Shown here piece by piece: positions 57,996 through 64,000 of a stretch of DNA of 64,000 nucleotides. Below the pieces are notes generated by a model. The model worked only from the letters and a program-made list of their open reading frames with translations. It had not been told where the DNA came from and did no database searches. The DNA comes from Enterobacter sp. Bisph1 (lineage in GTDB: Bacteria; Pseudomonadota; Gammaproteobacteria; Enterobacterales; Enterobacteriaceae). The DNA lies in NCBI RefSeq assembly GCF_000814905.1, contig NZ_JXAG01000023.1, positions 1 through 64,000 on the forward strand, given 5' to 3'. The position numbers and the translations under genes are program-made. How positions within the stretch are numbered: position 1 is the stretch's first letter; every line of letters begins with the position of its first letter.

Positions 57996-58020
57996 CTTAA
58001 TTTCTTAAGGTTGTCTTAAA
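57996..58020 (+). promoter_or_regulatory. PmrA (BasR) box upstream of eptA
   Basis: CTTAAG (58004-58009) and CTTAAA (58015-58020), five bases apart, match the direct-repeat PmrA consensus YTTAAK-N5-YTTAAK. An extra half-site CTTAAT lies at 57996-58001, two bases before the first repeat. The site ends 44 bp before the eptA start. It predicts activation of eptA-pmrA-pmrB by phosphorylated PmrA (low pH, Fe(III), Al(III), or PhoPQ/PmrD). Confidence 0.85.
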
Positions 58021-58064
58021 AATAGGCTGACACAATAGCGCGACTTTCCTTATTGGATCTGAGT

Positions 58065-59708
58065 ATGCGCACGCTTCGTTTTCATCGGCCTTCCTTAAGC
58101 CGTCTGCACTTTATTCTGCTCTTCGCCGGCTGGATAGCGCTGGTGCTGAATATCGTCTTTTATCATCAGGCATTTATGTTGTTGCCGGTGGATTCATTGC
58201 ATAGCTGGCTGGTCTTTCTCTCTATGCCGCTGGTCGCCTTTAGCGTTATCACGATCGTGGTGTCGCTGGCGTCGCTTATCCGTCTCGATCGTCTGGTTAT
58301 TTCGTTATTTTTGCTGGTCAGTTCGGCGGCGCAATATTTTATTTCGACCTTTGGCATTATTATCGACCGTTCGATGATCACCAATATCCTCGATACCACA
58401 CCGGCGGAAAGCTTCGCCCTGCTGTCGACCAGGATGATGTTAATGTTGCTGCTGACGGGTATTGTGCCGATTATCATCGCCTGGTGGATCAAAATAAAAC
58501 CCGCCCGCTCTGCGTTACGCAGCGTGATGTTGCGTCTTGCCAGCATTGTTATTTCCGTACTGGTCATCCTGGCGATAGCGCTGTTATTTTATAAAGATTA
58601 CGCCTCGCTGTTTCGCAATAATAAAGAGCTGGTGAAATCCCTTAGCCCGTCGAATTCTATTGCCGCCTCACTCTCGTGGTATTCCCATAGCCGCACGGCC
58701 CATTTGCCGCTGGTGCATATTGGCGAAGACGCGCGCCAGCGTGCAGAAATGCAGCACGGTGCGCGCAAGAATCTAACCATTCTGGTGGTCGGCGAAACGT
58801 CCCGCGCGGAGAACTTTTCACTCGGCGGTTACGCCCGTGAAACCAACCCATTGTTACAGCAAGATAATGTCATTTATTACCCGAACACCGCCTCTTGCGG
58901 CACCGCCACCGCCATTTCGTTGCCGTGCATGTTTTCCGGTATGCCGCGCGCCCATTATGACGATCAGCTGGCGGAACATCAGGAGGGGTTGCTGGATATT
59001 ATTCAGCGCGCGGGCATTAAGGTGTTATGGAATGAGAACGATGGCGGCTGTAAAGGCGCGTGCGATCGCGTTCCGCACCAGGATATGACACAGTTAAATC
59101 TGCACGATTACTGTATTGAAGGGGAATGCCAGGATGAGATTTTATTTCGCGATCTCGCCAGCTATATCGATTCCCTGCCGGGCGACGGGCTGATTGTATT
59201 ACACACCATTGGTAGCCACGGGCCGACCTATTACAACCGTTATCCGGCTCGCTTGCGTAAATTTACGCCGACCTGCGATACCAACGAAATTCAAACCTGT
59301 TCCCAGCAGCAGCTGATCAATACCTACGACAACACCATTTTGTATGTCGACTATATTGTTGATAAGGCCATTAAATTGCTGGAATCGAAACAGGATAAAT
59401 TCACCACCAGCCTGGTCTACCTTTCCGATCACGGCGAGTCGCTGGGTGAAAATGGCGTTTATCTGCACGGTCTGCCTTACTCCATCGCACCGGAAACGCA
59501 AAAACATGTTCCGTTGCTGATTTGGCTGTCGCAGGATTACCAAACGCGTTATGGCGTGAGCGGTGAGTGTCTGCAAAAAAATGCGCGGGACAAGGCCGTC
59601 TCTCAGGACAACCTCTTCCCGACAATGTTGGGTATACTCGGCGTTAGCACGAACGTTTACCGTGCCGAGGACGATCTCTTAACCGCGTGCCGGGGGCAGG
59701 TGAAATGA
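58065..59708 (+). CDS. eptA: EptA (PmrC), lipid A phosphoethanolamine transferase
   Basis: Encodes 547 residues, the usual EptA length, from [11 protein letters not shown]; an in-frame TTG four codons earlier is rejected. Five N-terminal membrane helices (to about 175) and a periplasmic catalytic domain. Thr280 in CGTATAISL is the nucleophile, with metal ligands Glu244 ([10 protein letters not shown]) and [11 protein letters not shown]. The conserved Cys pairs of the family ([27 protein letters not shown]) are present. It adds phosphoethanolamine to lipid A, lowering polymyxin binding. It overlaps pmrA by 4 bp. Confidence 0.95.
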   Translation: MRTLRFHRPSLSRLHFILLFAGWIALVLNIVFYHQAFMLLPVDSLHSWLVFLSMPLVAFSVITIVVSLASLIRLDRLVISLFLLVSSAAQYFISTFGIIIDRSMITNILDTTPAESFALLSTRMMLMLLLTGIVPIIIAWWIKIKPARSALRSVMLRLASIVISVLVILAIALLFYKDYASLFRNNKELVKSLSPSNSIAASLSWYSHSRTAHLPLVHIGEDARQRAEMQHGARKNLTILVVGETSRAENFSLGGYARETNPLLQQDNVIYYPNTASCGTATAISLPCMFSGMPRAHYDDQLAEHQEGLLDIIQRAGIKVLWNENDGGCKGACDRVPHQDMTQLNLHDYCIEGECQDEILFRDLASYIDSLPGDGLIVLHTIGSHGPTYYNRYPARLRKFTPTCDTNEIQTCSQQQLINTYDNTILYVDYIVDKAIKLLESKQDKFTTSLVYLSDHGESLGENGVYLHGLPYSIAPETQKHVPLLIWLSQDYQTRYGVSGECLQKNARDKAVSQDNLFPTMLGILGVSTNVYRAEDDLLTACRGQVK

Positions 59709-60379
59709 AAATTCTGGTGGTTGAAGACGATGCACTGCTCCTGCAGGGATTGATGCTGGCGATGCAAAGCGAAGGCTACGCCTGCGATGGCGTATCGACC
59801 GCCCATGAAGCGGCGCTTTCTCTGGCGAACGGCCATTACAGCCTGCTGGTGCTGGATTTGGGGCTACCGGATGAAGATGGTTTACATCTGCTCACCCGCC
59901 TGCGCCGGGAAAAATACACCCTGCCGGTACTCATTCTTACCGCCCGCGACACCCTGGAAGATCGCGTCGCCGGGCTGGATACCGGTGCCGATGATTATCT
60001 GGTGAAACCCTTCGCTCTTGAAGAGCTGAATGCGCGCATCCGCGCCCTGCTGCGCCGGCATAATAACCAGGGCGATAACGAAATCTGCCATGGCAATTTA
60101 ACGCTGAATGTGACGCGCCGCCAGGCGTGGCTCGAAAGTCAGTTGCTGGAGTTGACGCCGAAAGAGTACGCCCTGCTGTCGCGCCTGATGATGAAAGCCG
60201 AAAGCCCGGTCCACAGAGAGATCCTCTATAACGATATCTACAACTGGGACAACGAGCCTTCTACCAATACGCTGGAGGTGCATATCCATAATTTACGCGA
60301 AAAAATTGGTAAATCGCGCATCCGTACCGTGCGCGGCTTTGGCTATATGCTGGTGCTTCCGCAGGAACGGGCTGATTAA
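59705..60379 (+). CDS. pmrA: PmrA (BasR), response regulator
   Basis: Encodes 224 residues (E. coli 222) from [15 protein letters not shown]. The receiver domain has the phosphoacceptor Asp51 in [13 protein letters not shown] and conserved Lys in DDYLVKPF; the winged-helix OmpR-type output domain includes [13 protein letters not shown] and [15 protein letters not shown]. It activates lipid A modification genes and its own operon through boxes such as 57996-58020. The stop overlaps pmrB by one base (TAATG). Confidence 0.95.
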   Translation: MKILVVEDDALLLQGLMLAMQSEGYACDGVSTAHEAALSLANGHYSLLVLDLGLPDEDGLHLLTRLRREKYTLPVLILTARDTLEDRVAGLDTGADDYLVKPFALEELNARIRALLRRHNNQGDNEICHGNLTLNVTRRQAWLESQLLELTPKEYALLSRLMMKAESPVHREILYNDIYNWDNEPSTNTLEVHIHNLREKIGKSRIRTVRGFGYMLVLPQERAD

Positions 60380-61464
60380 TGACGTTGTTCAATTTCAGAC
60401 ACTGGAGCATGCGCCGTCGCTTGCTGTTGACCATCGGCGGCATTCTGGTGTTTTGCCAACTGGTAAGCGTTTTCTGGCTGTGGCATGAAAGCGAAGAACA
60501 AATCCAGCTGCTGGTCCAGGCGGCAATTCATAACAACAATAATCGTAAACATGTTGAGCATGAAGTCCGCGAAGCGGTAGCCAGCCTGCTGGTGCCCAGC
60601 CTGCTGATTGTCGGTTTGGCGCTGCTGCTCTGTATGCAGGCGGTAAAAGCCATTACCCGTCCGCTGCTGGAGCTGCAGGAGGAGTTAAATAAGCGCACGC
60701 CAAACAATCTGCAACCTATCACCCTGCACAACAGCGTCAGCGAAGTGGAGGCGGTCACCTCGTCGATTAATGAACTGGTTTCCCGGTTAACGGTCACCCT
60801 CGACCGGGAACGGCTGTTTACCGCCGATGTCGCCCATGAGCTGCGCACGCCGCTGGCGGGGCTGCGCCTGCATCTGGAACTGATGGCGAAAACCAGCGGC
60901 ATTAACGTTGAACCGCTGGTGCAGCGCCTAGAACAGATGACGGAAAACATTGCCCAGCTGTTGCTGATGGCGCGCGTCGGGCAATCCTTCTCGGCGGGCA
61001 GTTATCAGCAGGTTATATTGCTGCAGGACGTTCTGCTGCCCCTGAACAGCGAGCTGGAACAGATGCTTGCGGCGCGGGAACAGAGCCTGGCCATCGTTGA
61101 GCCTGCAGACGAGGTTGCCGTCGCCGGGGACGCCACGCTGCTACGGCTGCTGGTGAGAAACCTGGTGGAGAACGCGCACCGCTATAGCCCGGTGGGATCG
61201 ACCATCACCGTGCGTATTGAAAACCCTGACGCGCCGCTGCTGGCGGTGGAGGATGAAGGGCCTGGCATCGACGAAAGCCGCAGCGGTGAGCTGAGTAAAG
61301 CGTTTGTACGCATGGATAGCCGCTACGGCGGCGCGGGGCTGGGATTAAGCATTGTGACGCGTATTGCGCAACTGCATGACGCACAGTTCTTTCTGCACAA
61401 CCGGCTACAGCAAACAGGCGTACGGGCGTGGGTAAAATTTCACCCTTCCACCCGCCAGGTATAG
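60379..61464 (+). CDS. pmrB: PmrB (BasS), sensor histidine kinase
   Basis: Encodes 361 residues (E. coli 363). Two membrane helices (about 13-34 and 70-90) bracket a small periplasmic loop (about residues 35-68) with the acidic motif ESEE and EVRE, the ExxE type that binds Fe(III) in Salmonella PmrB. HAMP segment, then the H-box FTADVAHELRTPLAGLRLHL (phosphorylated His), N-box NLVENAHRY and G-boxes (DEGPGID, GAGLGLSIV). It signals to PmrA. The gene ends one base from the convergent 30-residue PmrR-like gene. Confidence 0.95.
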   Translation: MTLFNFRHWSMRRRLLLTIGGILVFCQLVSVFWLWHESEEQIQLLVQAAIHNNNNRKHVEHEVREAVASLLVPSLLIVGLALLLCMQAVKAITRPLLELQEELNKRTPNNLQPITLHNSVSEVEAVTSSINELVSRLTVTLDRERLFTADVAHELRTPLAGLRLHLELMAKTSGINVEPLVQRLEQMTENIAQLLLMARVGQSFSAGSYQQVILLQDVLLPLNSELEQMLAAREQSLAIVEPADEVAVAGDATLLRLLVRNLVENAHRYSPVGSTITVRIENPDAPLLAVEDEGPGIDESRSGELSKAFVRMDSRYGGAGLGLSIVTRIAQLHDAQFFLHNRLQQTGVRAWVKFHPSTRQV

Positions 61465-61465
61465 A

Positions 61466-61558
61466 TCAGTAAGTCGCTATCCACAGGTGAACAAAACCAA
61501 ATACCAACGCCAGCGCAAAGGCGACGGCAAAAAACTCACGAACCTTAAAATGCTGCAT
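61466..61558 (-). CDS. pmrR: PmrR-like small membrane peptide (30 residues)
   Basis: Encodes 30 residues, starting MQHFKVREFF and ending FVHLWIATY. There is a strong ribosome site, GGAGGGC, 7 bases before the ATG, and one hydrophobic helix. The length, single helix and LWIATY-type end resemble the PmrR peptide of Salmonella and E. coli, a PmrA-activated inhibitor of LpxT (lipid A 1-pyrophosphate kinase); this is from memory of that peptide. A PmrA box lies 46 bp upstream on the same strand (61604-61620). It is convergent with pmrB. The combination of box, ribosome site and sequence makes it a real gene; the functional match is likely but not proven. Confidence 0.78.
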   Translation of the reverse strand: MQHFKVREFFAVAFALALVFGFVHLWIATY

Positions 61559-61603
61559 TGTACTGCCCTCCAGAATCATCGAAGGCAGTCTGACATGGAA
61601 TGG

Positions 61604-61620
61604 GTTAAGCAAACATTAAG
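61604..61620 (-). promoter_or_regulatory. PmrA box upstream of pmrR
   Basis: On the minus strand the site is CTTAAT-GTTTG-CTTAAC: two half-sites five bases apart, as in the PmrA consensus. It ends 46 bp before the pmrR start codon, a normal distance for an activator site. Confidence 0.8.
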
Positions 61621-61645
61621 AGCGCCCGCACAGGCGCTCTTTTTT
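61619..61645 (+). terminator. Hairpin between pmrR and uvrB
   Basis: AGAGCGCC (61619-61626) pairs with GGCGCTCT (61633-61640), followed on the plus strand by a T-run. On the minus strand it follows the uvrB stop by 30 bp but has only a weak T-tract. It abuts the PmrA box, so it probably ends uvrB and shields both directions. Confidence 0.75.
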
Positions 61646-61674
61646 GTTGTTTTGTGCCCTGACGCACGGCGGCG

Positions 61675-63696
61675 TCAGGAGGCGGCGATAAACAGCTCAC
61701 GCAGTTGATGAAGCTGATCGCGTACCGTCGCGGCCTCTTCAAACTCAAGGTTCTGCGCATGCTGCATCATCTGCCCTTCCAGCTCGTGGATCTTCTGCTG
61801 CAGCGCTTTTGGCGTTAATGCAAATTCAGCGGCTTCCACCTCGACAGGCGAACGGGATTTGCCACGGCCTTTCGCCCGTGTCTTCGCCAGCCCTTCGCCA
61901 AGCGCCAGGATATCCACCACTTTCTTGTTCAGACCCTGCGGCGTAATGCCGTGCTCTTCGTTATAGCGCTGCTGTTTCTCGCGGCGGCGTTCGGTTTCGC
62001 CAATCGCTTTCGCCATCGACGGGGTGATCTTATCGCCGTAGAGAATAGCTTTGCCGTTGATATTACGCGCGGCGCGGCCAATGGTCTGGATAAGCGAGCG
62101 TTCAGAACGCAGGAAACCCTCTTTATCGGCGTCGAGGATCGCCACCAGCGACACTTCCGGCATATCCAGCCCTTCACGCAGCAAGTTGATACCGACCAGC
62201 ACATCAAATTCGCCGAGGCGTAAATCGCGGATAATCTCCATACGCTCAACGGTGTCGATATCCGAGTGCAGATAGCGCACCTTCTCGCCGTGCTCTTCCA
62301 GATATTCGGTAAGATCTTCCGCCATCCGTTTGGTTAGCGTCGTCACCAGAACACGTTCGTTAATCGCCGCGCGCTTGCGGATTTCAGACAGTAAATCGTC
62401 GACCTGCGTCGCCACCGGGCGCACTTCAATCACCGGATCGAGCAGACCCGTCGGGCGCACCACCTGCTCAACGATTTCGCTGCCGGATTTCTCCAGCTCG
62501 TAGTTACCCGGCGTTGCCGAGACATAAATCGACTGCGGCGCCAGCGCCTCAAACTCTTCAAATTTCAGCGGCCGGTTATCCAGCGCCGAAGGCAGACGGA
62601 ATCCGTACTCCACCAGCGTCTCTTTACGCGCACGGTCGCCGCGGAACATGCCGCCAATCTGCGGGATGGTCACGTGGGATTCATCGATTACCAGCAGGCC
62701 ATCGGCGGGCAGGTAGTCAAACAGCGTCGGCGGCGGCTCGCCCGGCCCGCGCCCGGAGAGATAGCGCGAGTAGTTTTCAATCCCGGAGCAGTAGCCCAGC
62801 TCGTTCATCATCTCCAGATCGAACTGCGTACGCTGGCTGATGCGCTGCTCTTCCAGCAGCTTGTTGTTCGCCAGCAGGTTCTTGCGCCGGTCAGCCAGCT
62901 CCACTTTGATCTCTTCCATCGCCTGCACGATGCGCTCGCGCGGCGTCACATAGTGGGTTTTTGGGTAGATGGTGAAACGCTGAATGCCCGATTCAATATG
63001 GCCGGTCAACGGGTCGAACAGCGACAGCCGCTCAACCTCTTCATCAAACAGTTCCACGCGCAGCGCCAGATCGTCCGACTCCGCCGGGAAAATATCGATA
63101 ACCTCGCCGCGCACGCGGAAGGTACCGCGCTGGAAAGCCTGATCGTTGCGGGTATATTGCAGCTCCGTCAGCCTGCGCAGGATCGAACGCTGATCGATGA
63201 TCATCCCTTTCGTCAGGTGCAGCATCATTTTCAGGTACAGATCCGGATCGCCCAGACCGTAGATAGCGGAAACGGAGGCCACCACAATCACGTCGCGACG
63301 CTCCAGCAGCGCCTTAGTCGCCGACAGACGCATCTGCTCGATATGTTCGTTGACCGAGGCGTCTTTTTCGATAAAGGTGTCCGAGCTCGGCACGTAGGCT
63401 TCCGGCTGGTAGTAATCGTAGTACGAGACGAAATACTCCACCGCGTTATCCGGGAAAAACTCTTTCATTTCGCCATACAGCTGCGCGGCCAGGGTTTTAT
63501 TCGGCGCGAGCACCATTGTCGGGCGCTGCAGATCGGCAATCACGTTGGCGATGGTGAACGTTTTCCCGGAACCCGTCACACCGAGCAACGTCTGGTGGGC
63601 GAGTCCGTCTTCCAGCCCTTCCTTGAGGCGACGGATAGCGTCAGGCTGATCGCCGGAGGGACGAAAAGCGGAATTCAGTTTTAACGGTTTACTCAT
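61675..63696 (-). CDS. uvrB: UvrB, nucleotide excision repair protein
   Basis: Encodes 673 residues, as in E. coli. Walker [18 protein letters not shown] near residue 40, the damage-probing beta-hairpin [21 protein letters not shown] (about 92-112), helicase motifs [17 protein letters not shown] and QTIGRAARN, and the C-terminal UVR domain ([26 protein letters not shown]) that binds UvrC. It verifies lesions with UvrA and loads UvrC. A LexA box lies 77 bp upstream. In E. coli uvrB lies between bioD and ybhK; here eptA-pmrAB-pmrR is inserted on the ybhK side. Confidence 0.99.
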   Translation of the reverse strand: MSKPLKLNSAFRPSGDQPDAIRRLKEGLEDGLAHQTLLGVTGSGKTFTIANVIADLQRPTMVLAPNKTLAAQLYGEMKEFFPDNAVEYFVSYYDYYQPEAYVPSSDTFIEKDASVNEHIEQMRLSATKALLERRDVIVVASVSAIYGLGDPDLYLKMMLHLTKGMIIDQRSILRRLTELQYTRNDQAFQRGTFRVRGEVIDIFPAESDDLALRVELFDEEVERLSLFDPLTGHIESGIQRFTIYPKTHYVTPRERIVQAMEEIKVELADRRKNLLANNKLLEEQRISQRTQFDLEMMNELGYCSGIENYSRYLSGRGPGEPPPTLFDYLPADGLLVIDESHVTIPQIGGMFRGDRARKETLVEYGFRLPSALDNRPLKFEEFEALAPQSIYVSATPGNYELEKSGSEIVEQVVRPTGLLDPVIEVRPVATQVDDLLSEIRKRAAINERVLVTTLTKRMAEDLTEYLEEHGEKVRYLHSDIDTVERMEIIRDLRLGEFDVLVGINLLREGLDMPEVSLVAILDADKEGFLRSERSLIQTIGRAARNINGKAILYGDKITPSMAKAIGETERRREKQQRYNEEHGITPQGLNKKVVDILALGEGLAKTRAKGRGKSRSPVEVEAAEFALTPKALQQKIHELEGQMMQHAQNLEFEEAATVRDQLHQLRELFIAAS

Positions 63697-64000
63697 GAAC
63701 GGCTACCTGATGAAGGAATGAGCGGGCAGGTAACACATTTTACTCACCCTGTTCACTTTTGCCAATAAATAACACTGGATGAAAAAACAGTGGCAAAGCT
63801 GTAATTCTGTTCTACTCCTCGCTGAAACATGGCTTTTCGCCGCAAATTTACCCACCGCGTAGAGAAAACACCCACACTTTCAGGTTATCCCCAAAATTTT
63901 TCATCCTTTAACATTTGTCAAGCGAGCCCTTGAAACTTATGTGGCAGCGGGTGACACTTTTCTTACAGCCATTGCTTTTATATAAGTAATTGATAAATTT
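63697..64000. other. uvrB upstream region to the window edge, no gene seen
   Basis: 304 bp. It holds the uvrB promoters and LexA box. The rest is AT-rich (TTTTATATAAG near 63978) and shows no supported open frame. In E. coli bioD would follow; it is not reached here. Confidence 0.6.
63773..63792. promoter_or_regulatory. LexA box of uvrB
   Basis: CACTG and CAGTG flank a 10-base centre; read on the minus strand CACTGTTTTTTCATCCAGTG has the CTG-N10-CAG form of LexA sites, and resembles the E. coli uvrB box. It is 77 bp before the start codon. Confidence 0.9.

Noticed and set aside
61487-61708. Plus-strand open frame of 73 codons after pmrB
   Set aside because: Opposite to the PmrR-like gene and runs across its PmrA box, a hairpin and the uvrB end; no ribosome site.
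62674-63684. Long open frame (336 codons) on the plus strand inside uvrB
   Set aside because: Entirely antisense to uvrB; no ribosome site; the composition follows from uvrB codon use.

Overview
The window is chromosomal DNA of a member of the Enterobacteriaceae. Almost every core gene is a close homologue of an Escherichia coli K-12 gene from the ybiU to uvrB segment, in the same relative order: ybiU, ybiT, ldtB, ybiR, mntR, mntS, opgE, ompX, rhtA, dps, glnHPQ, ybiO, rlmF, ybiI, ybiJ, ybiB, dinG, rhlE, cecR, ybhGFSR, ybhQ, ybhP-clsB-ybhN, ybhL, moaABCDE, ybhK, uvrB. The GC-rich codon use, the ERIC element and the accessory genes suggest a relative of Enterobacter, Kosakonia or Klebsiella rather than E. 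coli itself. The species cannot be fixed from the sequence alone. No rRNA, tRNA, integrase, transposase or CRISPR array was seen.

Layout. (1) 1-1.1 kb: the end of a tandem array of putative type VI secretion immunity genes. (2) 1.2-7.5 kb: ybiU, then a catabolic cassette (LacI-type regulator, MFS permease, GH31 glycosidase) lying between ybiU and ybiT, which are neighbours in E. coli. (3) 7.6-10.5 kb: ERIC element, ybiT, ldtB. (4) 10.5-19.5 kb: a second accessory block between ldtB and ybiR. It holds a beta-glucoside PTS operon (GH1 enzyme, EIIC, GntR regulator) with twin operators, an aldo/keto reductase, and an EmrA/EmrB/outer-membrane-lipoprotein efflux operon. (5) 19.6-33.5 kb: core genes for manganese control (mntR, mntS), envelope (opgE, ompX), threonine export, Dps, glutamine uptake, a mechanosensitive channel and an rRNA methylase. 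(6) 33.5-38.9 kb: an AT-rich island carrying three tandem copies of a gene family I do not recognise, one of them frameshifted. (7) 38.9-58 kb: core genes for SOS helicase DinG, RhlE, the CecR-controlled YbhGFSR exporter, cardiolipin synthase B, and molybdopterin synthesis with its riboswitch region. (8) 58-61.6 kb: eptA-pmrA-pmrB (lipid A phosphoethanolamine modification and its two-component system), placed between ybhK and uvrB, with a 30-residue PmrR-like peptide gene on the opposite strand under its own PmrA box. (9) uvrB with its LexA box, to the end.

Regulatory sites readable in the sequence include LexA boxes (dinG, uvrB), an MntR box (mntS), two overlapping NtrC sites with a sigma-54 promoter (glnH), PmrA boxes (eptA, pmrR), a perfect 28-bp palindrome before cecR, and paired 12-bp palindromes before the PTS operon.

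The strongest candidates for something undescribed are the three-copy gene array at 34.1-38.5 kb and the immunity-gene duplication at the left edge, whose amino acid differences are confined to one short patch.
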